A stretch of DNA of 64,000 nucleotides from Streptosporangium sp. NBC_01756 (GTDB lineage: Bacteria > Actinomycetota > Actinomycetes > Streptosporangiales > Streptosporangiaceae): assembly GCF_035917975.1 (NCBI RefSeq), contig NZ_CP109130.1, forward strand, positions 2,914,001-2,978,000, written 5' to 3'. Numbering within the stretch: position 1 is the stretch's first letter; every line of letters begins with the position of its first letter. Below are positions 54,030 to 63,756 of this stretch, piece by piece. A program made the translations under genes and the position numbers. A model generated the notes under the pieces. It was not told the DNA's origin. It did no database searches and saw only the letters and a list, made by a program, of their open reading frames with translations.

Positions 54030-54974
54030 TCAGCGAGCCGCCATCCGGACCCTCGCCCAGTCGACGGTGGCCTTCAGGCCGGTGGCCAGATCCGTCTGGG
54101 GGCGCCAGCCCAGCCCTTCGAGCGCGGGTGCCGGATCGACGGCCATCGCCGGGAGGTCCCCGGGACGGGCCTCGGCGCCGCCCGGCTCGTCGGCCGCGCC
54201 GGCGGCCGCCGCCACCAGGGCGTGGAGCTCGCGGTCGGTGGTCTCCACCCCGGTCCCCAGGTTGAACCTGCGGCCGCCGCCGACGTCTCCGCAGGCACGG
54301 GCGAAGCCGTCCACCACGTCGTCGACGAAGATGTAGTCACGGGTCTGGGTGCCGTCGCCGTACAGCACCGTGGGGGTGCCGTTGAGCAGGGCGTCGGTGA
54401 AGATGGCCACCACCCCCGCCTCGCCGTCGGGCGACTGGCGCGGGCCGTAGACGTTGGAGAGCACCAGCGTGGTGTAGTCGATGCCGTGCAGCGCCCTGAA
54501 GGCGGCCAGGTAGGTCTCCGCGCTGAGCTTGGAGGCCGCGTACGGCGAGCGCGGGTCGGTCGCCGCGTCTCCGGGGACGGGGATGACTTCAGGGACGCCG
54601 TACACGGCGACGGAGGAGGCGAAGACCACCTTGCGGGTGCCGCCGCTGTGCGCGGCGGTGAGGACGGATGCGGTGCCCTCGACGTTGAGCCGGGCGTCGT
54701 GGACGGGGTCGGCCACGCTCTTGCGCACGCTGATCTGTGCGGCGAGGTGGCAGATGACCTCGGGCCTCCACTCGGCGGCCAGACCGATCAGAGCGGGCTC
54801 GCGGATGTCCATCTCGTGCAGCCTGAACTGCGGGCTCTGTGCCGCCGCGACGAGATTGTCGCGGTCTCCGCCGGACAGGTCGTCCACGGCCATGACCTCG
54901 TGACCGTCCGCCAGCAGCCGGTCCACCAGGTTGGATCCGATGAATCCCGCCCCACCGGTGACGAGTATGCGCAT
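54030..54974 (-). CDS. NAD-dependent epimerase/dehydratase (UDP-glucose 4-epimerase-like)
   Basis: A 314-residue extended short-chain dehydrogenase. It starts MRILVTGGAGFIGSNLVDRL, the NAD-binding loop, preceded by GGGGGGC. The catalytic residues are Ser in FASSVAVYG and the YxxxK of SPYAASKLSAE. LSNVYGPRQSPDGEAGVV and GDGTQTRDYIFVDDVVDGF are typical of sugar-nucleotide epimerases. It converts UDP-glucose/galactose or a related sugar for glycan synthesis; the exact substrate is open. It precedes the SigR locus on the same strand but is separate from it. Confidence 0.92.
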   Translation of the reverse strand: MRILVTGGAGFIGSNLVDRLLADGHEVMAVDDLSGGDRDNLVAAAQSPQFRLHEMDIREPALIGLAAEWRPEVICHLAAQISVRKSVADPVHDARLNVEGTASVLTAAHSGGTRKVVFASSVAVYGVPEVIPVPGDAATDPRSPYAASKLSAETYLAAFRALHGIDYTTLVLSNVYGPRQSPDGEAGVVAIFTDALLNGTPTVLYGDGTQTRDYIFVDDVVDGFARACGDVGGGRRFNLGTGVETTDRELHALVAAAAGAADEPGGAEARPGDLPAMAVDPAPALEGLGWRPQTDLATGLKATVDWARVRMAAR

Positions 54975-55023
54975 GCTGCCCCCCAGCTCGTATGGCCATG
55001 ACCGTACGAGAGATCCTAGGAGG

Positions 55024-55290
55024 TCAGCCGGTCAACTCGGAGCGGACCTGGTCGATCCTGCTGAGCACCTTGGCGCGCAGGTCGTCCGAGGCCCGGTCGC
55101 ACCCGCAGTGCTTGGCGACGAGCTGTTTGACGACCTGTTCCAGGCCGTACTCCTCCAGGCATGGACCGCACTCGTCCAGGTGCTCGCGGATGTCGACGCA
55201 GTTGCCCGCGTCCAGCTCACCGTCGAGGTAGGTGTAGACCTTGTCCAGCACCTCGCGGCAGTCGGTGGAGTGCGGCTTTCCGCAGCTCAT
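55024..55290 (-). CDS. rsrA: Mycothiol-system anti-sigma factor RsrA
   Basis: An 88-residue zinc-binding anti-sigma factor. The ZAS motif is seen as HLDECGPC, with preceding CxxHxxxC elements (SCGKPHSTDC) and a late CGC. Reduced RsrA holds zinc and sequesters SigR; a disulfide formed under thiol-oxidising stress releases it. It is encoded ~65 bases downstream of sigR, as in Streptomyces. The ATG at 55288-55290 fits the family length; longer frames are rejected. Confidence 0.93.
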   Translation of the reverse strand: MSCGKPHSTDCREVLDKVYTYLDGELDAGNCVDIREHLDECGPCLEEYGLEQVVKQLVAKHCGCDRASDDLRAKVLSRIDQVRSELTG

Positions 55291-55357
55291 GCGATCACCC
55301 CGTCCCGGATCATCGGAACGGCGCGCCCGCACCCGCGGTCGCCGCCGGCTCGCTCGC

Positions 55358-55963
55358 TCACTTCGCACCCTCCGCGGGAACCAGGCCACGCTCGCGGGCG
55401 TAGTCCTCGAGTTGCGTCCGCAACTGGCGGCGGCCACGGTGGAGTCGCGACATCACGGTCCCGATGGGGGTGCCCATGATGTCGGCGATCTCCTTGTACG
55501 GGAAGCCCTCGACGTCGGCGAGGTAGACGGCGATGCGGAACTCCTCGGGGAGCGCGGCCAGCGCCTGCTTCACGTCGCTGTCGGGGAGGTGCTCAAGCGC
55601 CTCGATCTCCGCGGACTTCAGTCCGGCCGAGGTGTGCGACTCGGCCCTGGCGAGCTGCCAGTCCTCGATCTCCTCGGCACCCGACTGCTTGGGCTCCCGC
55701 TGCTTCTTGCGGTAGCTGTTGATGAAGGTGTTGGTCAGGATGCGGTACAGCCAGGCCTTGAGGTTGGTGCCCTCCTGGAACTGATGGAAGGACGCGAAGG
55801 CCTTGGCGAAGGTCTCCTGAAGGAGATCCTCCGCATCCGCTGGGTTCCGGGTCATCCGAAGCGCGGCAGAGTAGAGCTGGTCGAGATAGGGCATCACATC
55901 CCGCTCGAACCTCGTGCTCCGCTGCTCCAGAGTCTCCTCGTCTGTCGCAGGGACCGGACCCAC
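55358..55963 (-). CDS. sigR: ECF sigma factor SigR (thiol-oxidative stress), short form
   Basis: A 201-residue ECF sigma factor closely matching streptomycete SigR: region 2 ([20 protein letters not shown], then [20 protein letters not shown]) and region 4 ([20 protein letters not shown], then [20 protein letters not shown]). The GTG at 55961-55963 begins VGPVP, as in S. coelicolor SigR. The frame extends upstream to an ATG at 56078-56080 preceded by GGAGG, which would give a 39-residue longer isoform like the unstable sigma-R-prime. Its own promoter is the GGAAC/GTT pair at 56124-56149. It controls thioredoxin, mycothiol and proteostasis genes and is inhibited by RsrA downstream. Confidence 0.93.
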   Translation of the reverse strand: MGPVPATDEETLEQRSTRFERDVMPYLDQLYSAALRMTRNPADAEDLLQETFAKAFASFHQFQEGTNLKAWLYRILTNTFINSYRKKQREPKQSGAEEIEDWQLARAESHTSAGLKSAEIEALEHLPDSDVKQALAALPEEFRIAVYLADVEGFPYKEIADIMGTPIGTVMSRLHRGRRQLRTQLEDYARERGLVPAEGAK

Positions 55964-56123
55964 CCCCTTAAGATCGCCGAAGCCCTGCTGTCGCGGGACT
56001 GCGTACTGAGCGGAGGATACCCGCTCATCAGGAAAGGTCCGATCACCGGGGCGGATGATGGGTTCGATCAACGCGAGCATCTGCTTGCCAACCTCCGGAA
56101 AGGATCGTGCGTTGTCCGCTTGC

Positions 56124-56149
56124 AACACGCTCGGCCGGCCATCTGTTCC
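56124..56149 (-). promoter_or_regulatory. SigR-type autoregulatory promoter
   Basis: On the minus strand GGAAC (56145-56149) is followed after exactly 18 bases by GTT (56124-56126), fitting the SigR consensus GGAAT-N18-GTT with one change. It lies ~45 bases before the ATG of the long SigR form, so induction would favour the extended isoform, as in Streptomyces. Confidence 0.75.
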
Positions 56150-56247
56150 CACAAGATAGAAGGTGACGAAGGACCCGGTACGGGGAAAAACATACGTACC
56201 GGCAGGTAGCTGTAGACCACCGGATACCCCGATGCCAGGAGCCGCTT

Positions 56248-56988
56248 GTGCTGCCCATCCCGGCCGAAGAGCTGAACGGCGCAGGAACTCTCGGGCCGTA
56301 CTGGACCTTTTATCGCGCGGTCGCGGCCGAGCAGCTGAGCCGATGGCTGCCGGAGAGCCCTTCCACCGTCCTGGACCTGTCCGGCGGCAGGGGCAGCTGG
56401 TCGATCCAGGCCGCCGGAGCGGGGCACCGGGTGCTGGAGGTGGTCGACTTCCGCCGTACCGTGGAAGGCCGGCCGCTGCCGCGCGACACCTCGAAGGTCC
56501 GCCAGGTCCGTGCCGACGATCTGCGTTTCCTCCCTGACCGCAGCGTCGACGCCGTGCTCGCCGAGGAGCGCGCGATGTCGGTGGAACTCATGGCCGAGTC
56601 CGCGATCGGCGACGTCGCCCGGGTGCTCCGCCCGGGTGGGCGGGCGCTGGTCTGCGTCGACTCCCTGGTGCTGGGGATGGCGATCCTCGCCGAGCAGAAC
56701 TACTGGGCCCATCTGCGCCAGACCGGCGAGGTCATGCTCGTGCCCTGGCCGGACGGGAGCATCACCCGGTGCTTCAGCAGCGGTCAGCTCCGCGACCTGC
56801 TCACCGAGGCCGGCCTGGAGGTCGAGTGGATACGGCCCCGCACGGTGCTGTCGCCCTCCACGGTCGATCACGTGCTGGCCTCCGACTCGCGCGCGCTCAC
56901 CTGGCTGGTCAACACCGAACTGGAGGCCCACACCGGCGACGACGACACCGTGGGCATCCACCTGGTCGCGAGCGCCCGCCGCCGCTGA
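56248..56988 (+). CDS. Class I SAM-dependent methyltransferase
   Basis: A 246-residue protein. The SAM-binding motif I is [20 protein letters not shown], followed by VVDFRRTV and the post-motif [24 protein letters not shown]. It has no recognisable substrate domain. It is divergent from sigR with ~100-250 bases between them, so it may share stress regulation. GTG 56248 is preceded by CCAGGAG. It is annotated in related genomes only as a methyltransferase; the target could be a small molecule or lipid. Confidence 0.88.
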   Translation: MLPIPAEELNGAGTLGPYWTFYRAVAAEQLSRWLPESPSTVLDLSGGRGSWSIQAAGAGHRVLEVVDFRRTVEGRPLPRDTSKVRQVRADDLRFLPDRSVDAVLAEERAMSVELMAESAIGDVARVLRPGGRALVCVDSLVLGMAILAEQNYWAHLRQTGEVMLVPWPDGSITRCFSSGQLRDLLTEAGLEVEWIRPRTVLSPSTVDHVLASDSRALTWLVNTELEAHTGDDDTVGIHLVASARRR

Positions 56989-57085
56989 TCCCCGGTGGCT
57001 CCCGCCGCACGGGCGGGCTCCACCGGGGCCGACGGCGGCAAAGCCCGAGGAAAAACAGGGAAAGGGCCGGGTAAAGCTTTCGAGG

Positions 57086-57418
57086 TCAGTGTCGGCGCTC
57101 GCGCTTCGACTGGCACTGCACGCAGCGGACGGCATCGGGGCGCGCTTCCAGCCTGCCCTCCGGCACGGGGCCTTCGCAGTCGGCGCAGAGGCCGTAGAGC
57201 CCGTCGTCCAGCCGGCGGAGGGCCTCGATCACCGAGCGGCGGTGCCGGGCCGCCGCCTCCAGCACGGCCCGGTTGCGGTCCGCGTCCGTCAGGACCGATC
57301 CGGCGTCCGCCGCGGATCGGTCCTGCACCGCCTGGGGATCTCCTCGAAGGACACCGATGGACCGGTCGATCTCGGCCAGCATGTTCTCCAGGCGCACACG
57401 CGCGGTCGTGGGGTTCAC
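57086..57418 (-). CDS. TraR/DksA-family zinc-finger protein
   Basis: A 110-residue protein with an N-terminal coiled-coil (ARVRLENMLAEIDRSIGVL, then RHRRSVIEALRRLDDG) and the C4 zinc finger GLYGLCADCEGPVPEGRLEARPDAVRCVQCQ. The acidic tip residues of true DksA are not clearly present. Such proteins bind RNA polymerase through its secondary channel or act as zinc-dependent regulators. GTG 57416-57418 has GGAGGAG upstream. It sits alone. Confidence 0.88.
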   Translation of the reverse strand: MNPTTARVRLENMLAEIDRSIGVLRGDPQAVQDRSAADAGSVLTDADRNRAVLEAAARHRRSVIEALRRLDDGLYGLCADCEGPVPEGRLEARPDAVRCVQCQSKRERRH

Positions 57419-57596
57419 GGATCCGCTCCTCCGCAAAGTGGGGGCGGCCTGTGAGGGGGTCCCCGGTTCTCCCGCCAGGCGCGAAGGGGATGGGTCTATG
57501 GGCGGTCCCCGTGCAGGGGTATCGCTTTTCTCAGCGGATGCCCACTTGGCGCTGGTTTTACACCGGTTACCGGGTGTTTTCGGTTACCGGGCGCTC

Positions 57597-58358
57597 TCAG
57601 AAGAGGGCCGGTTCGTCACCTTCCCCCTCCTTCATCGGCTCGACGAGCTCCGGGCCGTTGTTGCGCACCGAGTTCACCGCGGTGGAGACCGGATACGCCG
57701 TCAGCCCGGTGGCGCCGGCGGGGACGAGGAAGCCGTGCGCGTCGGGGACCCCGGGGTCGAGCCACTCCGCCCAGCGGTCCCGCTCGATCAGCATCGGCAT
57801 CCGGTCGTGGACCTTCCCGGCCTCGTCCAGGGCGGAGGTGGTGATGACCGCACAGGTCACCAGCCATGCGAGCGGGTCGTCGTCGGGACGGCCCCGGTCA
57901 CGCCAGAATTCGTACAGCCCCGCCATGGCCATGACGCCGCCGTCGGCCGGCTGGATGAAGTAGGGCTGCTTCTTCGGCTTCTTTCCCGTCCCGGCAGCCT
58001 CCTGCACGGCCCACTCGAAGTAGCCGTCCGCGGGCAGCAGGCACCGGCGCTCGGCGAACGCCTTGCGGTAGGACGGCTTCTCCGCCACCGTCTCCACCCG
58101 CGCGTTGATCATCTTCGAGCCGATGGACGGGTCCTTCGCCCAGGAGGGCACCAGGCCCCAGCGGAGCACCTGGAGCTGCCGGACCGCCCGGCCCTCCGGG
58201 TTGGACTTCGGCACCCGGCTCATCACCGCGTAGACCGGTTTGGTCGGGGCGACGTTGTAGTCGGGCCCGAGCTCCTCCTCGGCGGCCCCGTCGACCTCGA
58301 CCTCGAACTCCTCAAGCAACACCTGCTTGCTCCGAGCAGACGCGTATCTCCCGCACAT
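57597..58358 (-). CDS. SOS-response-associated peptidase (SRAP/YedK family)
   Basis: A 253-residue protein starting MCGRYAS, so Cys2 becomes the catalytic N-terminal residue after Met removal. It links covalently to abasic sites in single-stranded DNA and protects them. Other conserved blocks: [60 protein letters not shown] and the C-terminal HDRMPMLI with the catalytic His. Length is normal. It is divergent from aroA with only 59 bases between starts. No LexA box was recognised. Confidence 0.94.
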   Translation of the reverse strand: MCGRYASARSKQVLLEEFEVEVDGAAEEELGPDYNVAPTKPVYAVMSRVPKSNPEGRAVRQLQVLRWGLVPSWAKDPSIGSKMINARVETVAEKPSYRKAFAERRCLLPADGYFEWAVQEAAGTGKKPKKQPYFIQPADGGVMAMAGLYEFWRDRGRPDDDPLAWLVTCAVITTSALDEAGKVHDRMPMLIERDRWAEWLDPGVPDAHGFLVPAGATGLTAYPVSTAVNSVRNNGPELVEPMKEGEGDEPALF

Positions 58359-58404
58359 ATCACCACCCTGCCATGGCTCCGGGGGCTCAGGGGCATCGCC
58401 CCGG

Positions 58405-58410
58405 TAGGCT
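58405..58410 (+). promoter_or_regulatory. -10 element for leaderless aroA
   Basis: TAGGCT ends 7 bases before ATG 58418, and no Shine-Dalgarno intervenes. A leaderless aroA transcript is predicted. Confidence 0.55.
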
Positions 58411-58417
58411 TTTGACC

Positions 58418-59695
58418 ATGTCCGCTCCGCTGTGGCCCGCACCGACCGTGACCGACCCCGTCCGTGCGTCCGTTCTCCTGCCCGGCTCGAAGTCCGTGAC
58501 CAACCGCGCACTGCTGCTCGCCGCCCTGGCCGACGGCCCCGGCACCGTACGGCGGGCGCTGCGCAGCCGGGACGCCGACCTGATGGTCGAGGCGCTGCGG
58601 GCGCTGGGCGCCACGATGGTCCCCTCGAACGAGAGCGCCTCCGGCGTCGACTGGGCGATCACGCCCGGCCCGGTCACCGGCGGGACGCGGATCGACGTGG
58701 GGCTCGCGGGCACGGTGATGCGGTTCGTGCCGCCGATGGCGGCGCTGAGCGACGGCGCGGTGTCCTTCGACGGCGATCCGCACGCGCGCAAGCGCCCGAT
58801 GGGCACGATCCTGGGCGCGCTGCGCGACCTCGGCGCCGAGGTCTCGGGCGACGCGCTGCCGTTCACCGTCCGGGGCCCGCTGACCGGCGGAGAGGTCACG
58901 CTCGACGCCTCCGGATCCTCCCAGTTCCTCTCCGGCCTGCTGCTGACCGCGGCCCGGTTCGAGAAAGGGGTGACGGTACGGCACGTCGGCCCGCCGATCC
59001 CGTCGCAGCCGCACATCCGGATGACCGTTCAGATGCTGCGCGCGTTCGGCGTCCAGGTCGACGACACGGAGCCCGACGTCTGGCGGGTCGAGCCCGGCCC
59101 GATCCACGCCGGCGACTTCACCGTCGAGCCCGACCTGTCCAACGCGGCGCCGTTCCTCTCCGCCGCGATGGTCACCGGCGGCACGGTCACCGTCCCCGGC
59201 TGGCCCGCGGAGACGACCCAGCCGGGCGACCGGCTCCGGCACCTGCTCGCGGACATGGGTGCCTCCGTCCGGAGCACGCCGGCCGGGCTGGCGGTCACCG
59301 GGACGGGACGCATCACCGGCATCGAGGCGGACCTGCGCGACGTCGCCGAACTGACTCCGACGATCGCCGCCCTCGCCGCCCTGGCCGACTCCCCCAGCCG
59401 GATCGGCGGCGTCGCCCACATCCGCGGGCACGAGACCGACCGGCTGGCCGCGCTGGTCGCCGAGATCAACGGCCTCGGCGGCGACGCGAACGAGACCGAG
59501 GACGGCCTGGAGATCCGGCCGCGCCCGCTCACCGGCGGGGTGTTCCACACCTACGACGACCACCGGATGGCCACCGCCGGCGCGGTGATCGGCCTCGCCG
59601 TTCCGGGGGTCGAGGTGGAGAACATCGCCACCACGGGTAAGACTCTTCCCGAGTTCGCCTCCATGTGGGCGGACATGCTGGATGGCGCACGGTGA
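58418..59695 (+). CDS. aroA: 3-phosphoshikimate 1-carboxyvinyltransferase (EPSP synthase)
   Basis: A 425-residue enzyme joining shikimate-3-phosphate and phosphoenolpyruvate in the aromatic amino acid pathway. [20 protein letters not shown] carries the PEP- and substrate-binding Lys and Arg, [12 protein letters not shown] the glycine loop, and the C-terminal [20 protein letters not shown] the second signature. It has standard length and no fusion. The stop overlaps the frame assigned to rsgA, so the pair is probably one transcription unit. Confidence 0.96.
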   Translation: MSAPLWPAPTVTDPVRASVLLPGSKSVTNRALLLAALADGPGTVRRALRSRDADLMVEALRALGATMVPSNESASGVDWAITPGPVTGGTRIDVGLAGTVMRFVPPMAALSDGAVSFDGDPHARKRPMGTILGALRDLGAEVSGDALPFTVRGPLTGGEVTLDASGSSQFLSGLLLTAARFEKGVTVRHVGPPIPSQPHIRMTVQMLRAFGVQVDDTEPDVWRVEPGPIHAGDFTVEPDLSNAAPFLSAAMVTGGTVTVPGWPAETTQPGDRLRHLLADMGASVRSTPAGLAVTGTGRITGIEADLRDVAELTPTIAALAALADSPSRIGGVAHIRGHETDRLAALVAEINGLGGDANETEDGLEIRPRPLTGGVFHTYDDHRMATAGAVIGLAVPGVEVENIATTGKTLPEFASMWADMLDGAR

Positions 59696-60851
59696 CGGGT
59701 TACCGGCCGGCGCACCTCGCGGACGCCCGATAAGTGGCAGACGACCGTTCGGACAAGGGCAGATCGAGGCGGAGAAGCTGAGAAAGCGCGAATACGACGA
59801 AGACGACGTCAGGGTCAGGCCGGGGAAGGGTTCCCGGCCCCGGACCCGTATCCGTCCCGCCCACGAGAACGCGGTCCAGGGGTTCGTGGTGGCGGTCGAC
59901 CGGGGCCGCTACACATGCCTGGTGGAGTCGACGGGGGAGAAGGGCCGCCGCCGTAAGAAGGACCAGCTGGAGGGCGCCACGATGAGCGGCCGGGTCGTGG
60001 TGGCCATGAAGGCCCGCGAGCTGGGCCGCAAGGGGATCGTGGTGGGCGACCGGGTGGCCCTGGTGGGCGACGTGTCCGGCGCGTCCGACACGCTGGCCCG
60101 GGTCGTCCGGGTGGAGCCCCGCACCTCGATGCTCCGCCGTTCCGCGGACGACACCGACAACACCGACGGCATCGAACGGCCCGTGGTCGCCAACGCCGAC
60201 CAGCTCGTGATCGTGACGGCCCTGGCCGATCCGCCACCGCGTCCTCGCATGATCGACCGGATGCTGGTGGCCGCCTTCGACGCCGACATCGAGCCGGTGC
60301 TCTGCCTCACCAAGTCCGACCTCGCCTCACCCGAGGAACTGCTCTCCCTCTACCGGCCCCTCGGCGTGCCGTACGTCGTGCTCCAGAAGGGCGGCACTCT
60401 GGAGGAGGTCAGGGAGTGCCTGAGCGGCAAGATCAGCGTGCTGGTCGGCCACTCGGGCGTGGGCAAGTCCACCCTGGTCAACGCCCTGGTCCCGGACGCC
60501 AACCGGGCCGTCTCCCATGTCAACGCGGTGACCGGGCGGGGCCGTCACACGTCCACCTCGGCCGTGGCGCTGGAGCTTCCCGAGGGCGGCTGGATCATCG
60601 ACACCCCGGGTGTGCGCAGTTTCGGCCTGGCACACGTCTCGGTGGAGACCGTCCTGGCCGGCTTCCCCGACCTGATCGAGGGCACGGTCGGCTGTCCCAA
60701 GGGCTGCAGCCATCTCAGCGAGGAGTGCGCCCTGGACGCCTGGGTGACGGCCGGCCACGCCGACCCTGTCAGGCTCGTCTCCCTGCGCCGCCTGCTCGCA
60801 AGCCGCGACGGCGCCCCCGAGGAAGGCCGCGAGAGCGCCCCCGAAGGCTGA
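59682..60851 (+). CDS. rsgA: Ribosome small-subunit GTPase RsgA
   Basis: A GTPase that helps late 30S maturation. OB-fold N-terminal domain, then circularly permuted GTPase motifs: G4 TKSD in [12 protein letters not shown]1 in [18 protein letters not shown]3 in [11 protein letters not shown], followed by the zinc knuckle [20 protein letters not shown] 59682 overlaps the aroA 3' end by 14 bases and gives 389 residues, but family homology begins only near residue 34 ([15 protein letters not shown]). A CTG at 59778 with GGCGGAG before it, or another rare start, may be the true beginning. The C-terminal Glu/Gly tail is unusual but short. Confidence 0.93.
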   Translation: MAHGDGLPAGAPRGRPISGRRPFGQGQIEAEKLRKREYDEDDVRVRPGKGSRPRTRIRPAHENAVQGFVVAVDRGRYTCLVESTGEKGRRRKKDQLEGATMSGRVVVAMKARELGRKGIVVGDRVALVGDVSGASDTLARVVRVEPRTSMLRRSADDTDNTDGIERPVVANADQLVIVTALADPPPRPRMIDRMLVAAFDADIEPVLCLTKSDLASPEELLSLYRPLGVPYVVLQKGGTLEEVRECLSGKISVLVGHSGVGKSTLVNALVPDANRAVSHVNAVTGRGRHTSTSAVALELPEGGWIIDTPGVRSFGLAHVSVETVLAGFPDLIEGTVGCPKGCSHLSEECALDAWVTAGHADPVRLVSLRRLLASRDGAPEEGRESAPEG

Positions 60852-60875
60852 GGCCGCAGGCCGCTCCGACGGGGT

Positions 60876-61334
60876 TCACGCCGGGGCCGCAGGGCGGTTG
60901 GGCCGCAGGGTCCAGGCGACGGTCATCTCGGAGACCAGCGTGCCGTCGACGGTCCTGATGTCGACGGCGACCTCGAACTCGGGGCGCTCCCCGGCGTCCA
61001 GCTTGGCCACGACCTCCTCACGGGAGGCCGCCAGCCGGGCCTCGGCGACGACCTCGCCCATCGCGAGCTTCACGTAGCGGATCGCCGCGCCGGCGGCCAG
61101 CGGGGTCGCCCGGGACAGCTGATCGCCGAAGGCCGACAGCATCGCGGCGCCCGAGGCGGACTCGGCGAGGCTGAACAGGGCCCCCGCGTGCGGGCCGCCC
61201 ACGTGGTTGTGCAGGTCGGCGCGGTCGGGCATGCGCGCCACCGCGAACCCCGGCTCCACCTTGTCGAAGGAGATGTCCAGCGTCCGCGCGAAAGGAACGC
61301 TCTTCAGCATGAAGGCACCCACATCAGAAGTCAT
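60876..61334 (-). CDS. PaaI/DUF4442-type hot-dog thioesterase
   Basis: A 152-residue protein with the hot-dog fold motif DLHNHVGGPHAGALFSLAESASG, in which the His-Asn-His and the later residues form the thioester-binding helix. MLKSVPFARTLDISFDKVEPGFA begins the fold. It is like DUF4442/PaaI-type acyl-CoA thioesterases and probably clears unwanted acyl-CoAs. It is convergent with rsgA and divergent from hisN. Confidence 0.86.
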   Translation of the reverse strand: MTSDVGAFMLKSVPFARTLDISFDKVEPGFAVARMPDRADLHNHVGGPHAGALFSLAESASGAAMLSAFGDQLSRATPLAAGAAIRYVKLAMGEVVAEARLAASREEVVAKLDAGERPEFEVAVDIRTVDGTLVSEMTVAWTLRPNRPAAPA

Positions 61335-61461
61335 GCCCCGAATGCTACTCGCCAGTAACTACAGGGCGACAGGGGTTTTGCTCCCTATCCGGCCGGCTGA
61401 TGTGACGCGACACAATTCCCCGGCTTGTTCCCCGCTCTCCTGTAACCCACCTCTGAGGCGA

Positions 61462-61467
61462 TAGCGT
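61462..61467 (+). promoter_or_regulatory. -10 element for leaderless hisN
   Basis: TAGCGT ends 8 bases before GTG 61476; the sequence between has no Shine-Dalgarno. Confidence 0.5.
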
Positions 61468-61475
61468 TACCTCCC

Positions 61476-62279
61476 GTGACGGGTTACAACGACGACCTGC
61501 GTCTCGCGCACATCATGGCCGACGCCGCCGACGATCTGACCATGCGCCGGTTCAAGGCCGCCGACCTCCGGGTCGACACCAAACCGGACCTCACCCCGGT
61601 GAGCGACGCCGACCGGGCGGTCGAGGAGTCGATCCGGGGCACCCTCAGCCGGGCCCGCCCCCGGGACGCGGTGATCGGGGAGGAGTTCGGCAAGTCCGGC
61701 TACGGCGCGCGCTCATGGGTGATCGACCCGATCGACGGCACCAAGAACTACGTACGCGGCGTCCCCGTCTGGGCCACACTCATCGCGCTGATGGACCAGG
61801 GCCGGGTCGTCGTCGGCCTGGTCTCGGCACCGGCACTCGGCCGCCGCTGGTGGGCCGCCCGTGACACCGGCGCCTGGACCGGCAGGAGCCTGGCCAAGGC
61901 CACCCGATGCCAGGTCTCCTCCGTCAGCCGACTGGAAGACGCCTCGTTCTCCTACTCCAGCTTCGGCGGCTGGGAAGACGCCGGGAAGCTCGACGAGTTC
62001 CTCGACCTGAACCGGTCGGTCTGGCGCAGCCGCGCCTACGGCGACTTCTGGTCGCACATGCTGGTCGCCGAAGGCTCGGTCGACCTGTCGGCCGAGCCCG
62101 AGCTCTCCCCCTGGGACGTCGCGGCGCTGACCGTGATCGTCGAGGAGGCGGGCGGCATCTGGACCGACCTGTCCGGGGTGCCCGACCTCGACGGGGGCAG
62201 CCTGGTGTGCACCAACGGCTCCCTGCACGGCGAGGTCCTCAAGCGGCTCGGCGGAGGCCCGCTCACCCTTCCGGTCTAG
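61476..62279 (+). CDS. hisN: Histidinol-phosphatase, inositol-monophosphatase family
   Basis: A 267-residue Mg-dependent phosphatase. Metal-binding motif A is WVIDPIDGTKNYVRGVPVW and motif B is LSPWDVAALTVIVEEAGG; the Glu of VIGEEFG completes the site. The sequence (YNDDLRLAHIMADAADDLTM, then DLRVDTKPDLTPVSDADRAV) matches the actinobacterial HisN type, which removes phosphate from histidinol phosphate in histidine synthesis, rather than generic inositol monophosphatases. The GTG start lies 8 bases from a -10 box. Confidence 0.9.
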   Translation: MTGYNDDLRLAHIMADAADDLTMRRFKAADLRVDTKPDLTPVSDADRAVEESIRGTLSRARPRDAVIGEEFGKSGYGARSWVIDPIDGTKNYVRGVPVWATLIALMDQGRVVVGLVSAPALGRRWWAARDTGAWTGRSLAKATRCQVSSVSRLEDASFSYSSFGGWEDAGKLDEFLDLNRSVWRSRAYGDFWSHMLVAEGSVDLSAEPELSPWDVAALTVIVEEAGGIWTDLSGVPDLDGGSLVCTNGSLHGEVLKRLGGGPLTLPV

Positions 62280-62636
62280 GACGTGTTTCTACGGGTCCAC
62301 GCCATGGCCGGAGGCCCACCGGGCGCCACCCTGCCCTCCGGGGATCTCACGACCGCACCGAAGGGTTCTTGACCCTCTCCTGGGCCGTCGTTCATTCCGT
62401 ACGGACTCACGTCCGCCGCAGGCTCCTGCCACCCGCGACCGGCACTCCCCCGCACGAACCCTCGTCCCCCTCGGCCTTCAGTGAGAGCCGCCCGCCGGAA
62501 TCCCAAGACTCACCCAAGTCAATGCCACGACTCCGACCGTAGGCATTCATTTTCCGTTCACCTTCCCACCGGTTTTGAGTCATCTCGCCTCCCTAATGTC
62601 ATGAACGTTGAAGGACTTAGTGGGAGGAACCCAACC
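62280..62636 (+). other. Intergenic leader of the pst operon
   Basis: 357 bases between hisN and pstS. A PHO box lies at 62545-62566. The ribosome site GGGAGGAAC precedes GTG 62637. No small gene and no terminator of note were seen. Confidence 0.6.
62545..62566 (+). promoter_or_regulatory. PHO box (PhoP binding site) of the pst operon
   Basis: Two adjacent 11-base direct repeats, ATTCATTTTCC and GTTCACCTTCC, fit the streptomycete PHO box unit (GTTCAYYY...). They lie ~70 bases before pstS and predict induction under phosphate starvation by the PhoR-PhoP system. Confidence 0.72.
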
Positions 62637-63752
62637 GTGAAGTATGCAGGCCGGCTCGCCGCGGTCACCCTCGTCGGCGCGCTTTCGCTCGCTGCGTGCG
62701 GCACCGATGACAACAGCGCCACCACCGACGCCACCTCGGCCTCGGCTGCGGCGCCTTCCGCCGGATCGGACGCCGGTCTCAGCGGCACGATCAACGCTGC
62801 GGGCTCCTCGGCGCAGGCGAACGCCATCGACGAGTGGAAGAAGAGCTTTCAGCAGGCCAACTCGGGCGTGAGCGTCAACTACCAGCCCAGCGGTTCCGGC
62901 GCGGGTGTCCAGGCGTTCATCCAGGGAACGGTCGCCTTCGCGGGATCCGACTCGGCGCTCAAGGACGACAAGGGTGAGCCCGCCCAGGCGGACGCCCGCT
63001 GCAAGACCGGTAAGGCCATCAACATCCCGATGGTGACCGGCCCCGTGGCCGTCGTCTACAACCTCCCCGGCGTCGAGGGGCTGCAGCTCTCCCCCAAGAC
63101 CATCGGCGGCATCTTCGACAGCAAGATCACCAAGTGGGACGACGCGGCCATCAAGGCCGACAACCCGGACGCCAAGCTCCCCTCGACCCCGATCCAGGCG
63201 TTCCACCGCTCGGACGAGTCAGGCACCAGCGACAACTTCACCAAGTTCCTGTCCAAGACCGCCGACTGGGCCTACGAGCCCGCCAAGGCATGGCCGGCCG
63301 AGGCCAAGGGCCAGGGCGCCAAGGGCTCCGACGGCATCGCGCAGTCCGTCAAGAGCGTCCCCGGCGCGATCAGCTACGTCGAGCTCTCCTACGCCGAGAA
63401 CTCCAGCCTGACCAAGGCCAAGGTCGCCAACGGCTCCGGCGAGTTCGTGGAGCTGACCCCGGAGAGCGCGGCCAAGACGGTCGAGGCCGCCGAGGTCACG
63501 GGGCAGGGCAACGACCTCAAGCTGGACATCGACTACGCCACCAAGGCCGCCGGCGCCTACCCCATCGTCCTGGTGACCTACGAGATCACCTGCGAGAAGG
63601 GCCTGGCTCCCGCGGACGCCAAGCTGGTGAAGTCCTTCCTCACCTACACCGCCAGCGACGAAGGCCAGCAGGCGCTGACCGGCCTGGGCTACGCCCCGCT
63701 GCCGGCGACGGTGCTGGCCAAGGTCCGGACCGCCGTCGAAGCGATCTCCTGA
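62637..63752 (+). CDS. pstS: Phosphate ABC transporter substrate-binding lipoprotein
   Basis: A 371-residue lipoprotein. The signal peptide RLAAVTLVGALSLAACG contains the lipobox LAAC, and a Ser/Thr/Ala linker follows. The phosphate-binding motifs are seen: LSGTINAAGSSAQANAIDEW, YQPSGSGAGVQAFIQGTVAF, GSDSALKD and FHRSDESGTSDNFTKFL. It captures phosphate outside the membrane for PstCAB. GTG 62637 has GGGAGG and gives the family length. pstC begins 5 bases after its stop. Phosphate control is predicted from the PHO box. Confidence 0.96.
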   Translation: MKYAGRLAAVTLVGALSLAACGTDDNSATTDATSASAAAPSAGSDAGLSGTINAAGSSAQANAIDEWKKSFQQANSGVSVNYQPSGSGAGVQAFIQGTVAFAGSDSALKDDKGEPAQADARCKTGKAINIPMVTGPVAVVYNLPGVEGLQLSPKTIGGIFDSKITKWDDAAIKADNPDAKLPSTPIQAFHRSDESGTSDNFTKFLSKTADWAYEPAKAWPAEAKGQGAKGSDGIAQSVKSVPGAISYVELSYAENSSLTKAKVANGSGEFVELTPESAAKTVEAAEVTGQGNDLKLDIDYATKAAGAYPIVLVTYEITCEKGLAPADAKLVKSFLTYTASDEGQQALTGLGYAPLPATVLAKVRTAVEAIS

Positions 63753-63756
63753 ATTC

